The notes below the pieces were generated by a model. It was not told the DNA's origin. It made no database searches and saw nothing but the letters and a program-made list of their open reading frames with translations. Made by a program: the position numbers and the translations under genes. Positions 33,962-42,833 of a DNA stretch of 64,000 bases are shown here, in pieces (position 1 is the stretch's first letter; every line of letters begins with the position of its first letter). This stretch comes from Clostridium lundense DSM 17049. GTDB lineage: Bacteria; Bacillota; Clostridia; Clostridiales; Clostridiaceae. The stretch lies in the NCBI RefSeq assembly GCF_000619945.1, contig NZ_KK211043.1:105546-169545 (forward strand), given 5' to 3'.

Positions 33962-34360
33962 TTGGCTAAATGTGAAGTATGTGGCAGAAAGGCCGAAATA
34001 CATCATGTAGTTAATAAAAGTCAAGGGGGAATTGATTTACCCTTAAATTATAAGTATCTATGTTCTGAACATCATAGAGGAAAGCATGGTCCACATAAAG
34101 ATTGGAAACTGGACATGCAATATAAAATAGAGATGCAGGAAAGACTAGAGGAAATTCTGTATAAGGATTTTTACAGTCTAGAGGAGTTAGAAGAGCTATT
34201 AGAAGTAAATAAAAGCAAAGTAAAAAGATTAATAAAGAGTAACAAAATATATAAAGAGGGATATAAAAAAGAGGATATAATTTTTCTATTAATGGGCAAT
34301 AAAAGATATGAATACAGAATGTTAGAAAGTTATGATGATTTTATACCTTTATTTGTTTAA
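33962..34360 (+). CDS. HNH-type protein with C-terminal helix-turn-helix
   Basis: The TTG at 33962 is eight bases behind AAGGAG; the in-frame GTG at 33953 lies in the ribosome site. The 132-residue protein has an HNH-like zinc finger: CEVCGR, IHHVVNKSQGG, LNYKYLCSEHHRGKHG. A probable helix-turn-helix follows at about 80-110 (YSLEELEELLEVNKSKVKRL). HNH domains are nucleases, but short stand-alone clostridial versions are not characterised. The combination suggests a DNA-binding protein. Confidence 0.8.
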   Translation: MAKCEVCGRKAEIHHVVNKSQGGIDLPLNYKYLCSEHHRGKHGPHKDWKLDMQYKIEMQERLEEILYKDFYSLEELEELLEVNKSKVKRLIKSNKIYKEGYKKEDIIFLLMGNKRYEYRMLESYDDFIPLFV

Positions 34361-34443
34361 TAAACAGAGTTCTAAGCTTTAGAGAGAGTTTTTATTCCCA
34401 CTTTAAAGAAGATGGGGTATTAGAGCGAGTAGTCACCAGATAA
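34360..34443 (+). repeat. Stop-codon-abutting intergenic repeat, copy 2
   Basis: The element begins ATAAACAGAGTTCT, sharing one base with the TAA of the HNH gene, and ends CACCAGATAA. It contains TCTAAGCTTTAGA and a CCCACTTT...AAGATGGGG hairpin followed by TATTAGAGCG. That hairpin aligns with the third hairpin of copy 1 behind lonB. A terminator follows immediately. Confidence 0.72.
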
Positions 34444-34470
34444 AAGACAGGAATTGATCCTGTCTTTTTT
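34442..34470 (+). terminator. Terminator after the HNH gene
   Basis: AAAAGACAGGA pairs with TCCTGTCTTTT and continues into TT. Confidence 0.88.
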
Positions 34471-34552
34471 ATATTTAGTGAAATGCTTAAAAAATCCAAA
34501 ATAGGTTAAACATATAAAGAAGTAACAAAAGCACAGAGATAGGAGAATTAAT

Positions 34553-35530
34553 ATGTTGAAAAAAATAGTACATCCAGACATATTTCATGGAGAGAATAAG
34601 AAAAGAAATTTTTTTGAAGGTTGGTATTTTAAATTAGTAGATAAAGAGAGAAAGAATGCTTATGCATTAATTCCTGGAATATTTTTAGGTGAAAGAAAGG
34701 ATTATTCTCATAGTTTTATTCAAATATTACATGGTAAAGAATCATTATATTTATATAAGAAATATAATATTGAAGACTTTAAATGGCATAGGGATAAATT
34801 TGTAATAAATATTAAAGATAACATTTTTTCCTTAAGTGGAATAAAGGTGGATATTAAAGATTCAGCAATATCTTTAAATGGAAAAGTTATATTTAATAAT
34901 ATTATCAAATGGCCAGATACTATAATGAATCCAGGTAGTATGGGGTTTTATAATTATATACCATTTATGCAATGCTATAGTCAGGTTTCTTCTTTAAATA
35001 TGGATCTTAATGGTTATTTAGAGGTAAATGGAGAAGTTATAGATTTTAATGGAGGAAAGGGATACGTAGAAAAAAATTGGGGAAAGGCTTTTCCATACTC
35101 ATGGGTATGGGTACAATGTAACAATTTTAAAAATAAAACTGTATCAGTTACATGTTCTATAGGGGAAGTACCCTTCTTATTAAGCAAATTTAGGGGGTTT
35201 TTAATAGGGTTAACATTAAATAATAAATTTTATAAGTTTACTACTATGAATAGAAGTAAGTTAAACATATCCAAAAAAGGAGAAGATATCTGCATTAAAG
35301 TCAATAATGGAACTAATACTTTAATAATAGATATAGAAAGTCCTAAAGATAAGTTTATATTATGCAACGGACCTAGGGACAATAAAATGATTCCTTTAGT
35401 TAAAGAAAATTTAAATAGTAAAGTTAAAATACAATTAAAGTGCAATATAGATAATAAAATATTATATTATGATGAAGGTGTTTGTGGTGGTGTAGAATAT
35501 GGAGGGAAAATTATAAACATATTGGAGTAG
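34553..35530 (+). CDS. Tocopherol cyclase-like lipocalin-fold protein
   Basis: This 325-residue protein fits the tocopherol cyclase-like family (Pfam Tocopherol_cycl). HPDIFHGENKKRNFFEGWYF is near the start, HSFIQI at about 60, PGSMGFYNYIPFMQCYSQVS in the middle, and a conserved EKNWGKAFPYSWVWVQ segment at about 175. Bacterial members without tocopherol synthesis are uncharacterised; a hydrophobic-ligand carrier or hydrolase role is only a guess. The ATG follows GATAGGAGAATTAAT. It is a single gene. Confidence 0.82.
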   Translation: MLKKIVHPDIFHGENKKRNFFEGWYFKLVDKERKNAYALIPGIFLGERKDYSHSFIQILHGKESLYLYKKYNIEDFKWHRDKFVINIKDNIFSLSGIKVDIKDSAISLNGKVIFNNIIKWPDTIMNPGSMGFYNYIPFMQCYSQVSSLNMDLNGYLEVNGEVIDFNGGKGYVEKNWGKAFPYSWVWVQCNNFKNKTVSVTCSIGEVPFLLSKFRGFLIGLTLNNKFYKFTTMNRSKLNISKKGEDICIKVNNGTNTLIIDIESPKDKFILCNGPRDNKMIPLVKENLNSKVKIQLKCNIDNKILYYDEGVCGGVEYGGKIINILE

Positions 35531-35623
35531 TATTACAGTAATTGAATTTTAGCTTTTACTTATAAATATATAAGTATTGGTTAAATTATAATAGTAATAC
35601 AAATATAGAAAGGGGAATATAAA

Positions 35624-35782
35624 GTGTCTCATAAAAATAATAAGAATAGCAAAGATAACAAGAAATCTAATCCAAAAACTAAAAAAGAGTTAGCAAAAAT
35701 GAAAATGGAAACTTCTAATGAAATAGGCTACTCAAAAGAGTCTAGAAAGCTAGGCAAAGATAAAGAAAGAAAAGAGATATAA
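35624..35782 (+). CDS. Small basic protein resembling the first half of an alpha/beta-type SASP
   Basis: This 52-residue gene starts with GTG behind AAAGGGGAATA. The product is Lys/Asn-rich: about 20 basic residues, no Cys and no Trp. The stretch ELAKMKMETSNEIGY fits motif I of alpha/beta small acid-soluble spore proteins (K-x-E-x-x-x-E-x-G, which includes the germination-protease site). The second conserved motif is missing. It may be a minor or truncated spore DNA-binding protein; the similarity is by eye only. A strong terminator follows. Confidence 0.6.
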   Translation: MSHKNNKNSKDNKKSNPKTKKELAKMKMETSNEIGYSKESRKLGKDKERKEI

Positions 35783-35794
35783 GATATATATATG

Positions 35795-35827
35795 AAAAGG
35801 CAGTAGATTTAAATGCTACTGCCTTTT
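35795..35827 (+). terminator. Terminator after the small SASP-like gene
   Basis: AAAAGGCAGTAG pairs with CTACTGCCTTTT around a 9-base loop, 12 bases after the stop. Confidence 0.85.
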
Positions 35828-35910
35828 AACAATAAAATATTAATTTTTAAGTGAAACTTTTTTACTTAAAAGAAATTTGAAAAAATAATATGTTTTTATT
35901 CAAAATACAC

Positions 35911-35939
35911 TTGACTTCGGTGGACGAACATTGTACTAT
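35911..35939 (+). promoter_or_regulatory. Promoter of the thr operon
   Basis: TTGACT and TACTAT with a 17-base spacer (a TATAAT overlaps at 35937) lie about 50 bases before the thrC start. No T-box or leader peptide was seen. Confidence 0.55.
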
Positions 35940-35991
35940 AATATAAAATAAATAAATCAATCAACTAGAATATATGATCGGGGTGATATTC

Positions 35992-37476
35992 TTGCAAATA
36001 ATTTATAAGGGTACAAGAGGGGAAAAAAGCATAACTTCCTCAGAGGCTATAATAAAAGGTATTGCAGAAGATGGTGGATTATATGTACCAAATGAGTTTC
36101 CTAAAATTGATATACCATTTTCAAATTTAATTAATTATGATTATAAACAGTTGTGTGTATATATATTAAAAAAATATTTAACTGATTTTACAGAAGAAGA
36201 GATAAAGTATTGTGTCTATAACGCTTATGATAATAAATTTATTAAGGATGAGATAGCTCCATTAGTTAAGGTAGGAGAAGAATTCTTTTTAGAACTTTAT
36301 CATGGACCTACCCTAGCATTTAAAGATATGGCATTATCCATACTACCTTATTTATTAAAGACTGCTTGCAGAAAATTAGGTATACAAGATGAAATAGTAA
36401 TACTTACAGCTACATCAGGGGATACTGGAAAAGCAGCTTTACAGGGGTTTGCTAATGTAGAGGGAACTAAGATAATAGTATTCTTTCCTGAGGAGGGAGT
36501 AAGTTCTATTCAAAAAGCACAGATGATAACCCAGCAAGGGGAGAATACACACGTTGTAGGTATATATGGGAATTTTGATGATGCTCAGAGAGCAGTAAAA
36601 GAGATTTTTAATGATAAGGAATTTAATAATATATTAAAAGATAAAAAATACATGTTTTCTTCAGCTAACTCTATAAATATAGGAAGACTTTTACCTCAAG
36701 TAGTGTATTATATTTATTCATATTTATTTATGTTAAAGCAGGAGGAGATTAGGGAAGGAGAAAGCATAAATGTAGTTGTACCTACTGGGAATTTTGGAAA
36801 TATATTAGCAGCTTATTATGCTAAGAAAATGGGACTTCCTATAAATAAGTTAATATGTGCTTCTAATGAAAATAATGTACTTTGTGATTTCTTTAATGAA
36901 GGAATATACAATAAAAATAGAGAGTTTAAAGTTACAAGTTCTCCTTCTATGGATATATTGATATCTAGCAATTTGGAGAGGCTTTTATATCATATTAGTG
37001 GTGAAGATGAGAGTATAGTAAGGGATTTAATGAGAAAGCTCAATAATGAAGGAAAATATGTGATAAATGAAAATATGAAAAATGAATTAAAAGATTTTTA
37101 TTCTGGGTTTGCCAGTGACAAAGAAACCTATAAAATTATAAAGGATGTGTTTGAATACGATAAGTATTTAATGGACACGCATACAGCCGTAGCTTATAAG
37201 GTATATAGGGATTATAAAAATGTTATGAAGGATAATAAAAAGACTATTATTGCATCAACAGCTAGTCCTTTTAAATTTCCTAGAGATGTGTGCAAAGCAT
37301 TAGGAATAGATAATAATGATCTAGATGATTTTCAATTATTAGATAAGCTTTCTTCTTTTGCAAATGTAAGTATTCCCAATGGCATAAGTGATATACAAGA
37401 TAGAAAGGTTATTCATAACAATTTGTGTAAAAAAGAAGAACTAAAATCTCAAATAGAAAAATTTCTTAAGGTATAG
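35992..37476 (+). CDS. thrC: Threonine synthase
   Basis: ThrC converts O-phosphohomoserine to threonine with PLP. The TTG at 35992 behind GGGGTGAT gives a 494-residue protein starting MQIIYKGTRGEKSITSSEAI, the usual family start; an upstream in-frame ATG at 35974 precedes the ribosome site. The PLP lysine is in HGPTLAFKDMALS at about 107-120, and a phosphate-binding TATSGDTGKAAL follows at about 140. It is the first gene of thrC-thrB-lysC-hom. Confidence 0.95.
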   Translation: MQIIYKGTRGEKSITSSEAIIKGIAEDGGLYVPNEFPKIDIPFSNLINYDYKQLCVYILKKYLTDFTEEEIKYCVYNAYDNKFIKDEIAPLVKVGEEFFLELYHGPTLAFKDMALSILPYLLKTACRKLGIQDEIVILTATSGDTGKAALQGFANVEGTKIIVFFPEEGVSSIQKAQMITQQGENTHVVGIYGNFDDAQRAVKEIFNDKEFNNILKDKKYMFSSANSINIGRLLPQVVYYIYSYLFMLKQEEIREGESINVVVPTGNFGNILAAYYAKKMGLPINKLICASNENNVLCDFFNEGIYNKNREFKVTSSPSMDILISSNLERLLYHISGEDESIVRDLMRKLNNEGKYVINENMKNELKDFYSGFASDKETYKIIKDVFEYDKYLMDTHTAVAYKVYRDYKNVMKDNKKTIIASTASPFKFPRDVCKALGIDNNDLDDFQLLDKLSSFANVSIPNGISDIQDRKVIHNNLCKKEELKSQIEKFLKV

Positions 37477-37485
37477 GTGATATTT

Positions 37486-38373
37486 ATGATAGAAATAGTA
37501 GTGCCAGCAACTAGTGCTAATTTGGGACCTGGCTTTGATACATTGGGTGTAGGTTTAAATTTGTATAATAAATTTTATATTGAGGAAATAGAAAAAGGAT
37601 TAATTATTGAAGGTTGTGAAGAAGAGTATAGAAATGAAAAAAATTTAGTATATACATCTATGAAAAAATGCTTTGAGAAGGTAGGGTATAAGGAAAAGGG
37701 AATAAAGATAATTATAAAATCAGAAATACCTTCTTCAAGGGGGCTTGGAAGTAGTGCAGCATGTATAATTGGAGGAGTATTAGGAGCTAATAGTATTGCA
37801 GGAAATAAATTAAGTAAAGATGACATATTAAAACTGGCCACAGAAATAGAAGGACATCCTGATAATGTAGCACCAGCTCTTTTAGGAGGAATGACTGTAT
37901 CAATTTTTGAAAATAATAATGTATATTACGATAAGATAAAAATTAAAAATGGTATTAAATTTTGTGCTTTAATACCAAATTTTAAACTATCTACAGAAAA
38001 GAGCAGAGAAGTTCTTCCTAAGGAAGTAACATATAAGGATGCTGTATTTAATATTGGAAGAGTATCTTTAATGATAACCTCCTTGGCAAATGGTAATTAT
38101 GAATTATTAAAAGTAGCTAGTAAAGATAAATTACACGAACCTTATAGAAGTAAATTAATAGAAGATTATAATCTGATTGTTGACTTTTGTAATAAATCAG
38201 AGGCTTTGGGAGTTTTTCTAAGTGGTGCAGGGCCTACTATTATGGTATTACTAGAAGAAAAAAATGAACAATTTTATGAAAATATAAAAGAGTTATTAAA
38301 AAAATTAAAGAAAACATGGGAGTTAAAAGAGCTTCATGTGGATTTAGAAGGAGCTAAATTAAAAGAAAATTAA
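37486..38373 (+). CDS. thrB: Homoserine kinase
   Basis: ThrB phosphorylates homoserine to O-phosphohomoserine. The 295-residue GHMP kinase begins MIEIVVPATSANLGPGFDTL and has the ATP loop PSSRGLGSSAACI at about 82-94. The ATG at 37486, behind AGGTGAT, is preferred over the GTG at 37477, which lies in the ribosome site. It lies 9 bases after thrC. Confidence 0.95.
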   Translation: MIEIVVPATSANLGPGFDTLGVGLNLYNKFYIEEIEKGLIIEGCEEEYRNEKNLVYTSMKKCFEKVGYKEKGIKIIIKSEIPSSRGLGSSAACIIGGVLGANSIAGNKLSKDDILKLATEIEGHPDNVAPALLGGMTVSIFENNNVYYDKIKIKNGIKFCALIPNFKLSTEKSREVLPKEVTYKDAVFNIGRVSLMITSLANGNYELLKVASKDKLHEPYRSKLIEDYNLIVDFCNKSEALGVFLSGAGPTIMVLLEEKNEQFYENIKELLKKLKKTWELKELHVDLEGAKLKEN

Positions 38374-38393
38374 ATATTGGGAGAGGGATAATA

Positions 38394-39713
38394 ATGAAAA
38401 ATATAGTAGTTGCAAAATTTGGAGGAAGTTCTCTTGCAGATAGTGCTCAATTTAACAAAGTGAAAGAGATAGTATTAGGAGATAAAAAAAGAAAATACAT
38501 AGTTCCATCAGCACCAGGAAAAAGAAATAAAGAAGATGAAAAAATCACTGATTTACTTTATTTGTGTCATGATCGGGTTCAACAGAATAATTCATTTGAT
38601 GATGCATTTAATTTAATAGAAAATAGATTTTTACAGTTAGTGAAGGAATTAAACGTAGGGATTAATATAAAAGAATATCTAGAGGAAATAAAGAAAAATA
38701 TAGCTAAAGGTGCTTCTGCTGATTATACAGCAAGCAGAGGAGAATATTTAAATGGACTTATATTATCAGACTTTCTTGACTATGAATTTGTAGATCCAGC
38801 AGAAATAATTTTCTTTAGGGAGAATGGACTTTTTGATGAAGAAAGAACTCAAAAGGCTGTAAGTGAAAGATTATTAAAAATAGATAAGGCTGTAATACCA
38901 GGATTTTATGGTTCTATGCCTAATGGAAATATAAAAACTTTTTCTAGGGGAGGTTCAGATGTAACAGGTTCTATTATAGCTAGAGGAGTAAGTGCAGATA
39001 TATATGAGAATTGGACAGATGTATCTGGTTTCTTAATGGCTGATCCTAGAATAGTAGAAAATCCTAAAAATATTAAAAAGATTACCTATAGAGAATTACG
39101 AGAATTATCTTATATGGGTGCTACAGTATTGCATGAAGAAGCAATTTTTCCTGTAAGAAAAGAAGGAATTCCTATAAATATTAAAAATACAAATTCTCCA
39201 GAAGATGAAGGTACTTTTATAATAAATGACTTAGAACTATTAAATAATATGAGTACTATTACAGGAGTAGCGGGAAAAAAAGATTTTACAGTTATAACTA
39301 TTGAAAAAAATATGATGAACGTTGAGCAGGGATATTGTCGTAAGGTGCTTTCAGTATTAGAAGAAAATAATGTATCTTTTGAGCATATGCCTTCAGGGGT
39401 AGATACAGTCTCTCTTGTAATTGCACAGTCACAGCTTGATGGAAAGTTAGAAAAAATACTAATGGAAGTAGAAACCAAGTGCAATCCTGATAAAATAGAG
39501 GTACATCCTGATATGGCATTGGTAGCAGTGGTTGGAAGAGGTATGCTAAGAACTATAGGAACCTCTGCAAAGATTTTTGAAGCTTTGGCTAAAAATGATG
39601 TAAATGTAAGGATGATAAGTCAGGGTTCAAGCGAAATAAATATAATAGTTGGAGTTGAAAATAAGGACTTTGAAAATGCAGTAAGGGCTATATATAATGC
39701 TTTTTCAAAATAA
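38394..39713 (+). CDS. lysC: Aspartate kinase
   Basis: This 439-residue aspartokinase has the N-terminal AKFGGSSLAD motif, the GRGGSDVTG-like loop (SRGGSDVTG near 184) and two ACT domains in the last about 150 residues, which normally sense lysine or threonine. The length and sequence fit the monofunctional aspartokinase subclass often paired with hom. It feeds the threonine branch together with the gene that follows. Which amino acid inhibits it cannot be read. Confidence 0.94.
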   Translation: MKNIVVAKFGGSSLADSAQFNKVKEIVLGDKKRKYIVPSAPGKRNKEDEKITDLLYLCHDRVQQNNSFDDAFNLIENRFLQLVKELNVGINIKEYLEEIKKNIAKGASADYTASRGEYLNGLILSDFLDYEFVDPAEIIFFRENGLFDEERTQKAVSERLLKIDKAVIPGFYGSMPNGNIKTFSRGGSDVTGSIIARGVSADIYENWTDVSGFLMADPRIVENPKNIKKITYRELRELSYMGATVLHEEAIFPVRKEGIPINIKNTNSPEDEGTFIINDLELLNNMSTITGVAGKKDFTVITIEKNMMNVEQGYCRKVLSVLEENNVSFEHMPSGVDTVSLVIAQSQLDGKLEKILMEVETKCNPDKIEVHPDMALVAVVGRGMLRTIGTSAKIFEALAKNDVNVRMISQGSSEINIIVGVENKDFENAVRAIYNAFSK

Positions 39714-39724
39714 GGGGGATATAT

Positions 39725-41008
39725 ATGAAGGAAGTAAAAATAGGCTTATTGGGGCTTGGAAATGTAGGTAAAGGTGTTTGGAAAATACTAGACATGAATA
39801 GAGAAGAGCTTATAAAAAGGTCTGGATATGATATTAAGATAGGAAAAATTCTTGTAAAAGATATAAATAAAAAAAGGGATGTAGATGTACCAAAAGAAAT
39901 ATTAACTGAGGATTTTAATGAAATACTTGAAGATGATAGTATTGAAATTATAGTAGAGCTTATGGGAGGGTTAGAACCAGCTGTTGATTATATGTTAAAA
40001 GGAATGAAAAGGAAGAAGCATATTGTTACAGCAAATAAGATGGCAGTAGCCACAAAAGGTAATATTCTTTTAGAAACTTCTAAAAAAGAAGGGGTAATGC
40101 TTTATTATGAAGGAAGTGTAGCAGGGGGAATACCTATAATCCACGGATTAAAAGATAACCTAGTTGCTAATAAAATAGAAGAAGTAATAGGAATAATAAA
40201 TGGAACTACAAATTATATTTTAACTAAAATGACTCAGGATAAAATAAGTTTTGAGGAAGCTTTAAAGGAAGCTCAAGCAAAAGGTTATGCGGAAGCAGAC
40301 CCAACTTCTGATGTAGAGGCTTTTGATGCGGTATATAAATTATGCATTTTATCATCATTAGCTTTTGATACAATTGTAAATGTAAATTCTATTTATAGGG
40401 AAGGTATAACCAATGTTAAACCTATTGATATAGAATATGCAAAAGAATTTGGTTATGTAATAAAACTTTTAGGTGTAATAAAGGAGTCAAATGGAGAATT
40501 AGAATTAAGAGTGCATCCAACTATGGTTCCGTCAGCGCATCCATTGGCTAATGTAAATGATTCTTTTAATGCTATATTCTTGAAAGGAAATGCAGTAGGC
40601 GATTTAATGCTTTATGGTAGAGGAGCTGGTGAGCTGCCTACAGGTAGTGCAGTGGTAGGAGATATAGTATCTATATTAAGAAATAAAGAAAAATCTTCTT
40701 ACTATCCACATTTGGGAAATGAAGAAGATAAAAAGATAAAGGATATGCAGGAAGTAGAATGTGAATATTATATTAGGATAACAGTAAAAGATAAGCCAGG
40801 TGTTTTGGGGGAAATATCCAGTATATTTGGTAAAAATAATGTAAGTATACTTTCTGTTATCCAAAAAGGAAAAAGAGAAGAGCAGGTTTCATTGGTATTT
40901 ATAACTCATAATACTTTAGAAGGTAATATTAATAAGTCAATAGAGATGATAAAAGCTTTAGATGATGCTGAGAAAATAGAAAATATAATAAGAATAGAGA
41001 ATTTATAA
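39725..41008 (+). CDS. hom: Homoserine dehydrogenase with ACT domain
   Basis: This 427-residue enzyme reduces aspartate semialdehyde to homoserine. The nucleotide-binding loop is GLLGLGNVGKGV at about 7-18. The catalytic region includes VTANKMAVA and EGSVAGGIPII with GIINGTTNYILT. A C-terminal ACT domain (RITVKDKPGVLGEISSIFG, about 350 onward) suggests feedback by threonine. It ends the thr operon and is followed by a clear terminator. Confidence 0.96.
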   Translation: MKEVKIGLLGLGNVGKGVWKILDMNREELIKRSGYDIKIGKILVKDINKKRDVDVPKEILTEDFNEILEDDSIEIIVELMGGLEPAVDYMLKGMKRKKHIVTANKMAVATKGNILLETSKKEGVMLYYEGSVAGGIPIIHGLKDNLVANKIEEVIGIINGTTNYILTKMTQDKISFEEALKEAQAKGYAEADPTSDVEAFDAVYKLCILSSLAFDTIVNVNSIYREGITNVKPIDIEYAKEFGYVIKLLGVIKESNGELELRVHPTMVPSAHPLANVNDSFNAIFLKGNAVGDLMLYGRGAGELPTGSAVVGDIVSILRNKEKSSYYPHLGNEEDKKIKDMQEVECEYYIRITVKDKPGVLGEISSIFGKNNVSILSVIQKGKREEQVSLVFITHNTLEGNINKSIEMIKALDDAEKIENIIRIENL

Positions 41009-41019
41009 TAAATAGTTAG

Positions 41020-41058
41020 TATAGTACTATCATATATCTTGGTAGTACTATATTTTTT
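41020..41058 (+). terminator. Terminator of the thr operon
   Basis: TATAGTACTA pairs with TAGTACTATA and is followed by TTTTTT. The 41059-41278 stretch otherwise shows a weak AACC/GGTT hairpin with the CAAGAGCGTA 10-mer and no gene. Confidence 0.85.
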
Positions 41059-41278
41059 GCTATAAATAATTACAGATAATTACTGAGATATACAATAAAA
41101 AATAGAACAGTTTTAACCCTTTACCAAGAGCGTAGTGGTTTTTTTAAGCAAATTTCTAATATTTATTTTAAGATAAATTTAAAATAGTAAGCTCTGGAGA
41201 GGACATAATTTAAAAAGTAATCATAGAATATATTGGATTGTTTATAAAAAGCAAATAAACATGTAAAGGGTGAGATAT

Positions 41279-41776
41279 TTGAAGATAGGTATAATATCTG
41301 ATACACATATAACCAAACATTGTGAAAATATTAATAAAATAATTGATAGGTACTTTAAAGACGTAGATATGATTATTCATGTAGGGGACTTTGATTCCAT
41401 GGATGTTGTAAATAATATAAAAAAGAAAAAGAAATTTGTAGGTGTTTTTGGCAATAATGATAGCAGTGCTGTAAAGCAATACTTAAAAGAAAAAGACATA
41501 ATAAGCATAGAAGGATATAAAATTGGTATGTTTCACGGCCATGGGGAGAAAAAAAATGCTATGGATAGAGCTTATGATCAATTCAAAGATAGTAAAGTAG
41601 ATATAATAATATTTGGACATAGCCATCAGCCTATAATAAAAACCAAAAATAAAATACTAATGTTAAATCCAGGTTCCCCTAGTCGTAAACTTAAAGAAAG
41701 ATGGTATTCTTATATAATATTAGAATTAGAAAAAAAGAAAATACAGGCAAGAATAGTGTTTTTCAATAATAAATAA
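41279..41776 (+). CDS. YfcE/MJ0936-type metallophosphodiesterase
   Basis: This 165-residue calcineurin-like phosphoesterase has all metal motifs: GIISDTHI, HVGDFD, GNND, FHGHGEKK and GHSHQP. It belongs to the YfcE/MJ0936 group of small phosphodiesterases; the in vivo substrate is unknown. The TTG at 41279 behind AAAGGGTGAG gives the family-typical start MKIGIISDTH; the GTG at 41270 lies in the ribosome site. Confidence 0.9.
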   Translation: MKIGIISDTHITKHCENINKIIDRYFKDVDMIIHVGDFDSMDVVNNIKKKKKFVGVFGNNDSSAVKQYLKEKDIISIEGYKIGMFHGHGEKKNAMDRAYDQFKDSKVDIIIFGHSHQPIIKTKNKILMLNPGSPSRKLKERWYSYIILELEKKKIQARIVFFNNK

Positions 41777-41829
41777 AGTAAACGGTAATGTAACTTCTTT
41801 AAATTAAAGAGATTACATTACTGTTTACT
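41777..41829. terminator. Bidirectional terminator (yfcE-type gene / LysM-CAP gene)
   Basis: AGTAAAC..GTAATGTAA..TCTTT pairs with its complement up to GTTTACT at 41829, between convergent genes. Confidence 0.8.
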
Positions 41830-41842
41830 AATATAATTAATT

Positions 41843-42457
41843 TTAGTATAGAGGTTTTATAAACATTTGTGTCCAATAGCAAATACCATTTTTATCTTTT
41901 GCCAAGCCTACTCCAATTTGAGAGAAATTAGGACTTAAAATATTACTTCTATGCCCAGGAGAATTCATCCAAGCGGTTACTACTTCTTGAGGAGTTCTTT
42001 GCCCCATTGCTATATTTTCACCAGCAGCTGAAAATTTAATGCCAAAGGATTCCATCATAGTAAAAGGAGATCCATAAGTTGGTGATGTATGAGAAAAATA
42101 ACTTTTATTTATCATGTCTTGTGATTTATATCTAGCAATTCTAGATACTTCCCAATTTTCTTTTAATGCAGGTAATCCATTTTTACTTCTCTCTATGTTG
42201 ACTAATCGAACTACTTCACTTTCTTGTGTTTTTACATCTTGCATATTTGGAATTGATATCTTTTGTCCGGGATATATTAAACTTGGATTTTTTAATTGAG
42301 GATTTTCCGCAATTAACTCACTTATACCAACTTGATTTTTTACAGCTATTTTCCAAAGACTGTCTCCGGACTGAACAGTATATGTTAAAGGAGCTGCAAA
42401 TACTGTGGTTGAAATACATAATGTGCAAATTATAGCTGTTATTATTTTTTTTATCAT
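41843..42457 (-). CDS. Secreted LysM-CAP protein (YkwD/SafA-like)
   Basis: This 204-residue protein has a cleavable signal peptide (MIKKIITAIICTLCISTTVFAAP), one LysM peptidoglycan-binding domain (about 26-70: YTVQSGDSLWKIA) and a C-terminal CAP/SCP domain. CAP signatures are YFSHTSPTYGSPF, AAGENIAMG and WMNSPGHRSNIL. Such proteins are exported to the cell wall or spore coat. The ATG follows GAGGTGATTTAA on the minus strand. Confidence 0.92.
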   Translation of the reverse strand: MIKKIITAIICTLCISTTVFAAPLTYTVQSGDSLWKIAVKNQVGISELIAENPQLKNPSLIYPGQKISIPNMQDVKTQESEVVRLVNIERSKNGLPALKENWEVSRIARYKSQDMINKSYFSHTSPTYGSPFTMMESFGIKFSAAGENIAMGQRTPQEVVTAWMNSPGHRSNILSPNFSQIGVGLAKDKNGICYWTQMFIKPLY

Positions 42458-42511
42458 TATTAAATCACCTCATACTTATTTTTAATTTAAATAAATAATT
42501 TATGTTAGCAC

Positions 42512-42531
42512 CTTATGGTTTGTAAGCCATA
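42512..42531. other. Hairpin in the LysM-CAP / rbs intergenic region
   Basis: TTATGG pairs with CCATAA across TTTGTAAG. It lies upstream of the minus-strand LysM gene. The gap 42458-42833 also holds a second AT-rich inverted repeat near 42550-42585 and the rbs promoter/operator; no gene is seen. Confidence 0.4.
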
Positions 42532-42751
42532 AACTACATTTGAATTTTGTGAAAAATTTTAATATTTTCACATATAAGGTGTAATTATTTATATGAATTG
42601 TGATATTAATGATCTATGTTACTTATTAGCAATACTAAATGATACGTTATATATTTTTAGAATCACAGATATATGCGTTTTTATTAATACATTAGAGTAG
42701 CATAATTCAATTTAAATTTTAAATTATGCATAATAATGCTTTAGTAAAACG

Positions 42752-42780
42752 TTGACAAAGAAAAATAAATAATATATAAT
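42752..42780 (+). promoter_or_regulatory. Promoter of the rbs operon
   Basis: Consensus TTGACA and TATAAT with exactly 17 bases between them lie directly before the rbs operator. Confidence 0.92.
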
Positions 42781-42781
42781 A

Positions 42782-42812
42782 CACTTAACCGGTTTAGTAA
42801 ACCGGTTAAGTG
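42782..42812 (+). promoter_or_regulatory. RbsR operator, 31-bp perfect palindrome
   Basis: CACTTAACCGGTTTA, one central G, and the exact reverse complement form a 31-bp palindrome overlapping the transcription start. It contains two LacI-type sites with central CG (AACCGGTT), 13 bp apart. The LacI-family regulator RbsR, encoded at the end of the operon, is the likely ligand and should repress without ribose. Confidence 0.88.
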
Positions 42813-42833
42813 GAAAGAGGTGAAGGGAAATTT

